Shown here: in pieces, positions 38,079 through 49,388 of the stretch | Numbering within the stretch: position 1 is the stretch's first letter | Layout: each line of letters opens with the position of its first letter | NCBI GenBank assembly: GCA_008711295.1 | Contig: VUYV01000004.1 | Coordinates: 3,569,129 to 3,633,128 of the forward strand | DNA: 64,000 nt | DNA from: Anarhynchus alexandrinus | Taxonomy: Eukaryota; Chordata; Aves; Charadriiformes; Charadriidae | Reading direction: 5' to 3' | The notes under the pieces: generated by a model | What the model was told of the DNA's origin: nothing | What the model saw: only the letters and a program-made list of their open reading frames with translations | Databases searched by the model: none | Program-made: the position numbers and the translations under genes

Positions 38079-38518
38079 ATTAAAAATTTGAATATATTTC
38101 TGGTGCCCTTGATTTTCAAATGCCCAGTTCAGACTACCTTGAAAAGATCTAGTTTTCCAATAAAAGAATGAAGTGTTCTCTCTCTACCACACCCTTTAAA
38201 GTTTTTTTGAAGTATCCAAATTCTTTCATTAGGTTTAAAAACTTTGGCTCTTTAGCATGTTGCTTTATATTTACTAGACAGTAGTTAATTAGGAACCTTA
38301 GGTAATTGATTGGTATTTGCAGCTATATTTCCAGCCTAAACAATAATAATTCTCACAAGTAATCACTTTATCTATATCTCCTAGTATTTTACAAAAAATG
38401 GTACCAAAATTTCCATTCTATACAAAGAGAAACTGAGGTACACACATCACTTCCAACAGCTGAGCTTAATGCACTCCTAACTGAATTATAATCTTTAAAG
38501 GACGCAATTGCATTAGAA

Positions 38519-38528
38519 GGGGGGGGGG
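38519..38528 (+). repeat. G10 homopolymer
   Basis: Ten consecutive G on the plus strand, thus C10 in the RIMBP2 transcript, about 110 bp downstream of the donor of the 51-bp exon. Confidence 0.95.
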
Positions 38529-38641
38529 AGCCTGTTTGCCTACATATTACTTGAAACTTTCAAAAGTGATGATACTTCGAAGTTATCACATTCAGAATAG
38601 AACCTCCACAAGCAAAGGTAACACAAAGGATATCTTCTTAC

Positions 38642-38692
38642 CTCTAGCAATTGAACTGCTCCTTCATGTTCCTTCTTAGCTTCAACCTGAGC
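38642..38692 (-). CDS. RIMBP2: RIMBP2 51-bp coiled-coil exon behind a microsatellite
   Basis: A very short exon of 17 codons, phase 0-0, encoding AQVEAKKEHEGAVQLLE, with donor gtaaga. The helix heptads run on smoothly from LLQK upstream to AKVRELEEK downstream. The acceptor is the first AG after a 14-copy pyrimidine microsatellite. An alternative acceptor 6 bp further in (ctcag) would drop two codons, Ala-Gln. Short length, symmetry and the odd acceptor all suggest it may be skipped in some tissues (inference). Confidence 0.9.
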
Positions 38693-38790
38693 CTTGTTTT
38701 TATAAGAAGAGAAGAGAAGAGAAGAGAAGAGAAGAGAAGAGAAGAGAAGAGAAGAGAAGAGAAGAGAAGAGAAGAGAAATTAATTAGCCA
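38693..38790 (-). promoter_or_regulatory. Extended polypyrimidine tract/PTB-like splice control region
   Basis: On the minus strand the order is ctaattaattt, then the TCTTC array, ttataaaaacaag, then the exon. The ctaat at about 38783-38788 fits the branch-point consensus YTNAY. The next AG after it is the acceptor itself, so the AG-exclusion zone is about 90 nt. UCUU and UUCUCU are known binding elements for polypyrimidine-tract-binding proteins, which commonly repress short neuronal exons. Regulation is inferred. Confidence 0.5.
38706..38778 (+). repeat. (GAAGA)14 pentanucleotide microsatellite
   Basis: Fourteen perfect copies of GAAGA (38706-38775) plus a partial unit. On the transcribed strand it is a pure TCTTC pyrimidine repeat with no AG. 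It ends only about 13 bases upstream of the acceptor of the 51-bp coding exon. Perfect copies of this length are usually length-polymorphic. Confidence 0.98.
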
Positions 38791-41700
38791 TGCCACATAT
38801 AGTATGCTCTAACCACATAAAGTAGGATACTGTTTACTCAAATCCAAAGCCAATTACAGTCTTGAAGGGATGGCTCCGTCAATATTACTATAGCACTTTG
38901 GTTCCAAGCCACTGAAATAACTGCTTATTTTTAGTAGATTGTATATCACAGTGAAGCTTAATAGCATCAGTATTTTGTTGGACCAAGATGAGCATGCTCA
39001 ACACACTGCAAGAACACATCTGAAGTATCTCTGAAACCCTCTAAATTAAAACCGAAAAATTAGCTTGTTATTCTACATGCAGGAGGGTTCATAGTGTAGA
39101 AACCTACCATACCAGCTAGGAGAATGTAACACAAAAATTAAGCTCCTTCTTTACATGCAGCAACAGTATTTATCATCTAAGTAAATAGCTCACAATACAC
39201 TTCAAGGCATCCACAAGAAAGTTGCCTGTAAACAGGAGGGCAACATTTAGAGTCCAATCAACTGAGTCAAAGAAGAAAAGAGGGAATTAATAAGAGCAGA
39301 AAAGTATATTTTATGTAGCTCAGAAATTCAGTTATCAAATTTTGGCTGGGAAAAGTCTAAACCTTAGAAACAAAAAAAACCCAGCCCTTTGTGTTATCCT
39401 CACTTCGTTTCCATTTAAGTTTTCACTATCTTCTATATCAAAGCTTGCCCAAGATAAGCAAAACTTTTTATTAACTGTTGTACCAGGCTGATAGCAGCAT
39501 GATGCACTAACTTTGCCTCTTAGCTCCTTACTAAGGTAACCCAAAGACCACATTCTGCACATTCCTCATGAGAGAAAAGTCTTAAAACCCTCCAGTTTAT
39601 TAGAGGGCAACAGCCCCCAGGCTTTCTAATTTAACGGGCCAGATACTCCCATGATGGACACTGACACAGCTACATTAACTTCATTTTCCTCATCTATGAG
39701 GGCTACCCTACTCCATTATTGGTTTCAATGGAAGCTGGGTCAGACCATAAAGTCACAACAAAAAACATATGCCCAAACTATACTTCACTGTCACACATGG
39801 TAATAAAGCCTCCTTCGGTCCTGCAAACATAGTCATATTTCTTCCTGTAATACAGCAGTAAGTCTTATTGCTAGCACCCAATAAATTATTGGCTTCACAA
39901 GCATTATCAAACATATGATGACAAGTAATAGAAAGCCTTCTGTTATCCATCATTGCAAATTTAATAAAATCTACCCAGCATATGAGTTCTTGATAAATGA
40001 TTAGAAAACCTGCATCTATAGCTATCTCTCTTTTACATCAAACTGTCTTGTATTAAGGCTTTCTTGGAGAAAAAGACCATCTGATTCCCTATCAACACAA
40101 AACCTTGATGAACAATATTATATTCCTTATTCGTCCTTTCAGGCTGAAAATCTGATCAGTCTGTTCATTTATTAAAAACACAATGAATTTTTATTTATTC
40201 TACCAAAACGTGACAGCAAATACATCAGACTGTACCAGTAACTTGCTTTGTTTTAAAGTGCACATTTCTGTGGTTCATCAGCAACTTTACAAGAGTAGCA
40301 AGATATGCTGTGGAATGTCATCCTGTTACTGCCTGGAGTTACTACTTTCATTTCATAGTACTTTTTCAAGTAATTAGATGACAAATAAAAAAAAGGAGGA
40401 AAGAATTTAACACACATGTACTAAGTACATTGAGAGGTCAACTCTGGATGAAATGTGAGCCAGCAATTCCTGTTTAATGATGGAAGCAAAGTATTACAGT
40501 TCCTTAGGTAACAGATTTATTTAAATTGATTTTCTGACAATATACACTGCGTTATGATGTTGAAAAGGAGATGTGTTGGATACCTGCAGTCTAGAGGTTA
40601 AAGCAGGACAAATTAGTCCATGCTATGGATAGAGAACTACAGGTAGACTGGGCATCTCTCTACAAGGTAGAACAGTGCACATATAGACACCCCCCCAAAA
40701 TCTTTCAGTGTTTTGAATACTTTCCCTCTTCTACCCATACAGTTTACTAATCTGGTCTTCATTCTTACTCTGTAGCATTAATAACAGCATTACAGAAGCA
40801 ACTAAGCATCTCAACCATGATGGGATCTCAACATGTCACGATGGAAAAGAATGTGAGCTTGGAAGGGCTGAAAACCAAAATATGAAAAAAAAAAAAGAAA
40901 AAAGAAACCCTTTTTCTTTTTGAGTGGTACCTAGAATGAATATCACGTGCAGATTTTGTAAAGAGATGTGATGGGTAAAATGCTCATTGTCACAGATCCT
41001 TATCCTGAGAGGCAATAATAATTAAAAAAGACACAATAGGAACTTACTAACATAAAGAATTAGATGTTTCAGGGTGAAAATGAGTGTCTGTGCAAAGTCC
41101 TAGGAGAAATATTTCAGGCTAATGAATGAAACCAGTAAGAAGGATGAATTATTTCTTAAATGCTTCTTCTAAGTACCGCATCGATGAATTGTTATGGTGG
41201 ATTTAGTATAGGAATTCTAAGCTAAAATTCTAGTCAAACTTAGTGGTAAATGATTATTAGATAATAATTTTTAACAGAAATTATCTTGTATCCCATGCTA
41301 CTTCAGGTCCACTGAACAAGAATTTAATCACTGGTTACAGATGCTGAGCTAGTTGCATTGAGTAAAATACCAAATACAATACAATCTCGTTTGTGCTTGA
41401 AGTTTATCATGCTATAGCTTAGCAAAAATGACTGGAGAAAACAGTATTAAAGAGATTTGTCCCCTGTTGCCAATTTCTAACAAAAAGACCCGTGTAATGG
41501 GGATTTATTAGAAGAATGTAACAAAATCTAGCAAGAAGAAAAGCTGTACCTTTCTTTGATTTCTTTGTTTTGCCAAGAAATTTAAGTCCAAAAATTTATG
41601 TGGAAGTTCAAATAACAACAGCTGAATATAACTAGAAATGGCATTTTGAAATATGACTAAATAGATTAATTGCAAAAGGATAAAAGAAAATTAACTGGAA

Positions 41701-42613
41701 GATTCTATTTGGTGAAGTGAAGCTTTCTATTCCAAGCAAACTATATTTAGATGCATCTTTTTATTCTGCTGAGAATCTCCCTCCATGCCAATTCTCTATC
41801 AAATTATAATTAGCGTTATTATTTCTGCGTTTTGATCTAGTCAAGCAATGAAAAAAATCAACATTAGTGTTGAGACAATTGCAGTGACTTTGGTAAGACT
41901 GAAACTCAATAACATGGTTTTTATATTAAAATGGATACTGAAAAGTTGCAGCGTGAAAAATAACCTGTCTTAAAGTGAATTAGAGAATGGGCTTGGAAAT
42001 GAGGTACTTAAACAACTGTTTAATTTATGAAAAAGAAGATCAACTGTGATGTGTAAGTACCTTGACAAGAACTTACTTTAATCTAATTTAGTGGAGAAAG
42101 ATAGTAAGAATCACCAGTGTCTGGAAGAGGAAGCCAAAGAAATCCTAACAAAACATTAATGTGTCAGTGAGAATGACTGTTCCAGCAAACAGACAAGGAA
42201 ATGGCGGATTCCCCATATTTTGATTATCGTGAAATTAAGACAGGATTCCTTCCTGACATTTAAGGAATGCATAAATATTCCTGAGCCCAATATAGAGGGA
42301 AGCAATGGTAATACAAAGGAAATACATGTATTTGTATCACGTTTCTCCCTATTGGAAAATACGAGGACTTACATATACTGGTCAGGTTAATCCTCACTGG
42401 CATAAACATTTGTAAATCAATTCACAGTCATGTAAATCCAACAGCACACATTCACTTGTTACAACTGCATCAGCAATCATGCAGAACAATCCAGAACAGG
42501 AACCAATTTGGCGGCCGTGGTTTAAGTTCCTTTAAACCAGGAGATGTGTTTCATGACCCGTGCTCTGTCGCTGCTGTTTGCTATTTCACCTGACTTTCCC
42601 TTTCTCCGCTTAC

Positions 42614-42718
42614 CTTCTGCAGGAGTTCAATTTCCTGCTGTTTGGCGTTGAGAACAGCCAAGGCTTGCTCATGCTCCAACTCCAGCTGTTGCCGCCGTTC
42701 AGCAGCCTCTCGCATATG
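42614..42718 (-). CDS. RIMBP2: RIMBP2 coiled-coil exon containing the MREAAERRQ methionine
   Basis: A 105-bp exon, phase 0-0, acceptor tttcctttgaaacag, donor gtaagc. It encodes HMREAAERRQQLELEHEQAL then AVLNAKQQEIELLQK, a highly charged coiled coil. The second codon (42713-42715) is the methionine at which, as I remember it, the canonical human RIM-BP2 entry begins. In this genome the frame is open through the acceptor and joins in phase with coiled-coil exons further upstream. So the Met can be internal or, from a different first exon, the start. Confidence 0.95.
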
Positions 42719-44544
42719 CTGTTTCAAAGGAAACACAAGAACTATCAGATGACTTCAACATATTCTGCCTACAGCCAAACATGCTGCCATTCCCAGCCAT
42801 GCAGACGTTCATCTAAACATAAAAGCTCTCTGGTATCACTGATGGGCAAGCTGGAAACTGGATAGGATTTTAATTCGGTCAGTACTTAGGGGCATATTGC
42901 CAATGCTAAACTCAGGCATTTTCACAGTAACCTCTTTTAGGATATATGACTCTGTCATCGCCAGCAATGTGGTCTCTGATGCACAAGTGAACAGCACCCA
43001 TTTTATCCATCTGGCACACATTTAGATGTGGCATTGTGCTGAAAAGTTAAAGCTTGGAAAAAAATTAGCTTGACAATTCCCTAAATGCCTCTTTATCTAG
43101 GATATAGTTTTGTGATTTGTTTTGCAAATGATGACCCAAAAGAAACAGCTTACCTTTGCTAATCTCTGCTTATTATTTATAGCAAATTAGACGGAGCAAA
43201 ACTAACACAGTTGGATTTGGACGAATATGACTATACAGTGCTCAAAAACAACTTTTAAAGTACAGTTGCTACTAATGATTCAAAGCAATATGAGAAAGGT
43301 TCTTGGGAAGAGCACAAGCTGAACAATGTCAAGATACCCTTTGCAGATTGAAATCTTTTTCATTACAGGTTAATATTATTCTCACTATATCATTATAACT
43401 TCCAAACACCCTGTTAATAAATGGGAGTTAAGACAGATCTCTTTATAGATTCTGTTCTCTTCTCTGGTGAAACTGGTATTGAAGATTTTTATTTTCCTAA
43501 TTACATATTATTCCCATAATACTCTCAGAGCAGAGACACAATGTCTTATCTGCAGCACCATGAGTTATTACACACAAACCTGGAAGGAATCAGCACTTGG
43601 AAACACAAATATGTGGCTAAAATTTACAAGAACAGCTCAAAATATCTCTTATTGTGTACAAGAGAAAATTTTATCAAGCATATTGCAAACCTTTAATGAG
43701 CTGTTATTCTCTGCTACGTTACTCATAACAAAGAGGGACAGCAGAGTGAGGCTGACTTCTCTCAATCTGGATATGTTTGCAAAGGAAGCAGAAATGTCTC
43801 CAATACTCCATTTGGCCTCTGCTTGGGATTTATTTATTTTCATTTGATGTGCTGATTAAAAACAACCAAAAAAATCATCAAAGATTTTTCCAATTCAACA
43901 GTTTTGACTCTCAAGTATGGCTTGTCTTCTAGGAGTTCTGTGAGGACTCAGTTTTTTGACTGTAGAAATTTCTGAACTGTGCATATCGTACAAAAGCTAA
44001 ATGGATCTGTTCATGGGTAATATCTGTTCTCAGGGTTTGACAATGACCAAAATTAATGGTTCCAATTCTAATCTCATGTGAATGAATACAACCTATTTTG
44101 CTAACTAGTATTATTCATTATTTAAATTAGCATGAAACTACATTTACTGAGCTCAGCAGCTTCCATCAAGTCTTATGTAAAACTTGACACTGATGGAGCA
44201 TCAGCACATTTCTTATATTCAAGAAATGGTGAGATAATCAAGTCATTCTCACACCTTTAATTAAAACCTTTAATTATAAGAAAAAACAAAGCGCTCGTTT
44301 CACTCTCTCAAGATTTAGTACCAGATTTGGCACAGAATATTTTGATACCGTTAAGTTCTTACTACTTTTACAAAAGCTACTATAGAGCATTTCTAGTCCT
44401 TTGCAGAGATCAATAAATAATTAATACCGTGACCATACTGTGAATCTATAAAATGTAATGAAGAAACAGATTGTGATACACGGTCTGTGATTCTCCCCAG
44501 CTTTTAATTTCTCTGTTTCCTAAAATACGTATTTAATGATCTAC

Positions 44545-44610
44545 AGTTCACAGATTTTAAGGTCAGAAAAGACCATTTGGTCATCTATATTAACCTAAAA
44601 GTACCTCTCA
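44545..44610 (-). mobile_element. Possible ancient CR1-like 3' end
   Basis: The plus strand reads acagattttaaggtcagaaa followed by agaccatttggtcatctat. This resembles the AAGGCCAGAAGGGACCATT..GATCATCTAGTC block seen at the 3' ends of old sauropsid CR1-group elements, in reverse orientation. Only about 60 bases are recognisable, so the call is tentative. Confidence 0.4.
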
Positions 44611-44924
44611 GTCATTTTAGTATTGTCATGATCTACTTAGTATTTAAAGCAGCAAGGATCTCTTCACCCCAGCATCTGTCCCTCCCCTGGCACAGCAATT
44701 AAATCTCCCCCAAACCAGAAGCAATTCCTCCCCTCCCACTCTGCTCACAAATCGGTTCTGCCTGCAAATCTGTTTTGCGCTTCCTATCTGCACATCAGCT
44801 GCTGTCATTTCTTCTTCCAAGCCTGAGGGAATAGGTTAGAGCAGTGGAGGAGGACTGCAGAGATCACTAGAACAGCAGGGAGAAAGCTCTGAGCTGTTGA
44901 ATTTTTTTCTGCATCTTCCTTCAG

Positions 44925-45015
44925 GACTGACTTCTACAATGACCACATTGCCATGGTTTGTGCAGGTGGTGGCGTTCCATTCGTCCGTGCTACCGCTGTC
45001 CACAACGGGAGTCAG
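44925..45015 (+). other. Exon-like CpG-rich block on the opposite strand
   Basis: Flanked on the plus strand by a strong acceptor (tttttttctgcatcttccttcag) and an acceptable donor (CAG|gttaga). The 91-bp block is open in two plus-strand frames and one minus-strand frame. The phase 2 to 0 plus reading is TDFYNDHIAMVCAGGGVPFV then RATAVHNGSQ. It carries a cluster of CpG dinucleotides (44972-45007) in a CpG-poor intron. I do not recognise the peptide. It may be an antisense exon, a conserved element or chance. Confidence 0.25.
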
Positions 45016-47960
45016 GTTAGAACTTTCTAAGTGTGAATCTGCACTTCCCTTTTTGCACCCTTTCTAGAGGTCCTAATATGTTACTCTAACATCAGAAAGC
45101 AAATCCACATCTAAAAGAGCATAGAAAAAACACACTAAGGACTTCATATTTCAAAACTATCCTTCAAAGACAGTGTGAAGAAGGAACCTTTTCACTGTAT
45201 CTTTCAGATCAAAGGCAAGCATCCTCCTACGCAGCAGAGAATGAACTGGGGACATCGTGCACATCTCGTTTTTCTTTCAAACTACAGAGCTAGACAGCTG
45301 TATAGTATAAACTGTTGCTGAAAGAGCACTTAAGGGACCTGCTCAAACAGGTCTTGTTTTTCCAGCTTCCTCCTGGGCTTTGACAATGAATAGCCCATCC
45401 TAGCTCCAACCGTTTCGGTGGTTGCACTGTATTACCTACAGCTGCAAACAAAACAAAGAAACCCATTTTTCCTACAGCAGTGACTTTCACAGTTCACATT
45501 TTAACGTGCAAGTGGTTAATGCTAGAACAAACTCAAATGGCTTTCAAGTACTAAAGTCTTGTTTATGAGACAGAACTCATACATGATGCTGAATGGGGAG
45601 CACATTTAATTCTCACCCAAGTACTCTGATCAAAGGACTTGTCATCTGCGCTTGCAGATGGGTGGGCACCGTTACAGTGGAAAGAATGGGAAAAGCTGGC
45701 TGAACGCATCAGAAAATCAGAACTGTTCTGTGTGAGAGGCACTGTGAAGATTCTCAGAAGTTAGCTAATTCAGCAGTTCTTCATCTTCCCTTTTCTGCTT
45801 TGTTGATACATCCTGAGAAAACAGAAAGCCTAACTGAATTTCTCTTTTGACAGGGAAACTAGGCTAAATATTTCTCAGAACTTTCCAATGGTTGGAAAGC
45901 TGCAAAACATTTTCTTCAAACTACTGATTTCCTGAGCATATGAGGACACACATGAAATACACAAATAAGTGCAGCTGCTTGGGCATGGTTTAATGCTAAA
46001 AAGGAGATTAAGGGTTTCAAGTCTGTTCAAGGTACTCTGCCAGCTCAGAAGTGTTCTGCTTAAGGGAGAGAACTACTGAAAAGGAAAAGTCAGTGTCTCT
46101 GCATCCACCAGACATTTTGTTTCAGCAAAGGAAAACTTTTGAAGGAGTTCTTAAGCAGAACAGTAAGATTTACAGAATGTTTCTCCCACATGCATTAGAA
46201 GTATTACTTCAGTCGAAGTTAAGCAAAATCAGTCAAATAACCAGATTCAGCTCCTCTACAGAAGAAATTTGGAGGAATCATTAAGTCATATGCCAGTAGA
46301 TATCCTAATTAAAGAGTGGAGAAATTACCATTGTTTGGTATGGCCAAAGAAGAAAGTACATTGTTTAATTTTTTATCAGAAAGTAAAACACGGTCTGTCA
46401 GCAGAGGAATTTCAAACATTAAAAAATATATAAGCCTAGCAAAACCAGTATCTGAACAGGGTACAGAAAAAGGAGTGTTACTGCTCATGAAGAGAGGTTT
46501 TTTAGCAGCATAGGAGTCCAGACAATAATAATTTGTATTTCGATTTGATGAAATGAGAATTAATGCCAATTTACTTAGAGCAAGCTCTAATCCTCAGCTG
46601 TTTTATGAGCCATGAGTTCACAGTTCGTTTCTTTTCTAGACTTTTTTCCTCTTAACTTTCTACTATGTGCTCCTTGAAGAAGTGAATTTCTGCAGCTATC
46701 AGGCTGGAATCCTGCAATCATGATATAGAGAGCACAGGCAAGCCATATCTGTTGAAATAGCTTCTAGGTGTTGATTCTGCTCATTATAGGTACTAGCACA
46801 CGGCTCTCAGTAAAATAGCAAATTAGTGATAAAGGTCTGTGGAACTGTCAGTTTTGTATTCCCCTGAAGAAAAGGAAGGAAATAACAGAAAAAGTAAATT
46901 ATCTTCCATTGCTAGAGAAAAACTTTCAACTTGTTCCTGGGGAAAGTTGTATTAGTCTAAAGACAGATAACAGCGTATCACTCTTCTATTCAATTAAGCA
47001 GTTTCACTTTCCTTTCCCAGTACACATATTTCTTATTTGCACATAATTCGAGATTTATACCATCAGTGCTACCTATTGACTGGTAAATAGGATGTCGATA
47101 ATTCTCTGCACAACAATACAGACAATAGTTAACTCCCCTTGGCATTGCCTAGTAGGTAATTTCAATAGCTCATGTTTCCAGAAGCTGCTGGAGTAAGTTG
47201 CTATACAGAGCAGTCAGCTTACTTTTGACAACCCCACAGTCTTTTGGAGGCTCAGCAAGAGGGATGTAACTTATGACTATCTTTTATTTCCATCTGTAGC
47301 TGGAAAACCTTCTCCTCACCTCTTCAGTAATATCAAATAAAGCTTGAGAGAGGGTTTCAACAAGTATTTACCAGTGCAGCAAGCCAAAAATAAAACCTTT
47401 CCTTCTCAAAATTCAGACAGGTGACCATTTTCATCACTAGGATCATATCCAAAAGGCCCAGATCTATTCTGACGCAGCCAACAGCAAAACTATTTTCCCC
47501 CTTTTACAGTGACTCTGATGCAAGTCAAAATCATTAACAAATCCAGTTTTAAGTAAGTGTTTGTATTTATGACAAGCATTGGCTGAAGCCACTTAGCATT
47601 ATTAAAACGTACTGCAAAGAAAAGTCTTGCTCAAAATTTAAGATCTCAGACCACTTATTTTCATTTCCATCTCCTCTTACTCTCAGGGCATCCGTCTTTC
47701 CTTTACCAGTCACTTCAGTGGTTTGATAAAGTAAGACCTTGGGCTTGAGAACATGAAAAATAAGCAGCTCTTTGGCAGTCTGTCAAAAAAGTTTCAGCAC
47801 TGGATCAATGCTCTGTTCTAACCAGACAAACACATCCTTCATTTTTCTGAATGGTCTGAAGTACATGCAAGTCTTTACAAGTGTTTTCTCTTTCAACAAT
47901 TCTCACTGTAGTCCTCACCAGTGCAGTTCCTCCACTGATGCAGACAGCTGTAACTGCAGG

Positions 47961-48010
47961 CCTTTTTTTTTTTCTTTTTCCTTTTTTCTCCCCCCCCCCC
48001 TTTTTTTTTA
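47961..48010 (+). repeat. T-run/C11/T-run homopolymer complex
   Basis: Interrupted T runs, then 11 C (47990-48000), then 9 T. The transcript sees A-rich flanks around G11, a likely site of polymerase slippage and length error. Confidence 0.95.
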
Positions 48011-49265
48011 ATAATCTTAGTTGCTTAACCCTTTTCAAGGCATATTTTGGTGGCAGTTTTCCACATCACAACTTCCATATCCTCTACAACTAAGAAAACC
48101 TAGGAACAGTGGCCCATTCAAACCAGTTTGTGTTTCTACCACACCAGCTCATTGTCTGTATGGGACCTTTCAGACCCTTCTCCATGACTCCTGATCCATC
48201 TACAAGGTTTGGCTTATCAAGTTACTGACTTCCATCTTTATTTAATCAATGACACTTTGGGAATTCGGCTGTTTCCTAGCAAAGCTCTGTTTCCTTCCCA
48301 CTACTAGAACTTCTTTTGCACTTTGTTTCAACATATACAAATTATTGCCCCCTTGAATTAGCTGGTAAGTAGTAATCGCTTGGTTGATGCCATTTTCCAA
48401 CTGAATTTTACTCTTACTCTACCCCATCATCTCAGCTAGATTTCATCTCTGTTAGATTCATGTGGTGAATTCCACTATTTCATAGAATCAGTTTGTCCTG
48501 CGGCATTATGCACAATAACCAGGAAAACGGAAGCAGGACAGCATCTTCAACTAAACAGTGAAACCTCTACTGAAGAATACACTTATGATTCAAAATGCAC
48601 TATTGAATTTTTCTAAGTTGAAAAAGAAGCAGCAAATTGATGATGTGAAAACAACTGTGTATCTAGAAAACAAGTATGGCTAGACACCAATGTATTAAGC
48701 TTCTCTAGAAGCAAGTTAAAAGAAAGGTTATGTACCAGGCACTACAATTATTTCTAAATCAGACCTCCCTAATAAAACAATAGCAGGTTTTGCAGCCCTG
48801 TCCTAACAACGGGATGGACTCTGCACAGGCAATATGAGCTGGTACCAACAGCTTGTTTCACAAGGCCATAATAACATTTTGCATCAAGTTAGACTGGCAG
48901 ATATAGCCCTCTTTAAAGTAAAACATCTTGGCAGTTGTTCGTATTTCCTTCATCAGCATAGTCATTCTCATCCTTTTCTTCTCATCTTGACTTACCTCCA
49001 ATAACTGTATCGTGAAAACCTACATCCAATTACTTATAAAGTATCAGATAAAGATCTGTAAAGATGTCTGTCCTCCAACAGTTGGAGATCCCTTGTAGGC
49101 ACTCTAGTAGGTCTACTGTATTCCATACGTTTTATAACTAATAAGGGCATTCAGTCCCCTAGTTTGCAATGCACTTAAGCTTCTGTGACTCACTGAATGA
49201 ACATCAAGAATATTAAAAAAGCAATAGAAATACTGGATCATTGGGGGTTATGGCATTATACATAC

Positions 49266-49388
49266 CTTTAGGACCTGCTCTAAGTTCTCCAGCTTGGCTT
49301 GGAGCTGGTGTTTTCCCTTTACAGCCAAATCTCGTTCTTTGGTCACTCTGAGAAGGGTTTCTCTAAGATGGTCATAGTCTGATTTTAC
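49266..49388 (-). CDS. RIMBP2: RIMBP2 upstream coiled-coil exon (VKSDYDHLRETL)
   Basis: A 123-bp exon, phase 0-0, acceptor cacatttcaatttttctag, donor gtatgt. It encodes VKSDYDHLRETLLRVTKERD, then LAVKGKHQLQAKLENLEQVL and K. Leu/Val repeat at heptad spacing with abundant Lys/Glu, so it is a coiled coil continuous with HMREAAERRQ. It lies upstream of the Met used in the short human form, so it belongs to a longer N-terminal isoform. Confidence 0.92.

Larger units (their letters stand above)
33087..38641 (-). other. RIMBP2 large intron with decayed CR1 and G-run
   Basis: 5.6-kb phase 0 intron. It holds an old CR1 fragment at about 37870-38078 and a 10-base G run at 38519-38528. The rest is unique and AT-rich. 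Confidence 0.85.
38693..42613 (-). other. RIMBP2 intron
   Basis: Phase 0 intron between two coiled-coil exons. Its 3' end (minus strand) is the microsatellite described separately. An A-rich run lies at about 40885-40907. Otherwise unique AT-rich sequence. Confidence 0.85.
42719..49265 (-). other. RIMBP2 large intron
   Basis: 6.5-kb phase 0 intron. It contains a diverged CR1-like tail near 44540-44610, a CpG-rich exon-like block on the plus strand at 44925-45015, and a T/C homopolymer complex at 47961-48010. An alternative first exon for the MREAAERRQ start would be expected here, but no promoter is evident. Confidence 0.8.

Noticed and set aside
38706..38778. Regularly spaced repeat considered as a CRISPR-like array.
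   Set aside because: Pure 5-bp microsatellite without spacers, in a vertebrate intron.
47772..48093. Overlapping ORFs with poly-Phe or poly-Lys segments.
   Set aside because: Produced by the T/C homopolymer complex; low complexity with no conserved motif.
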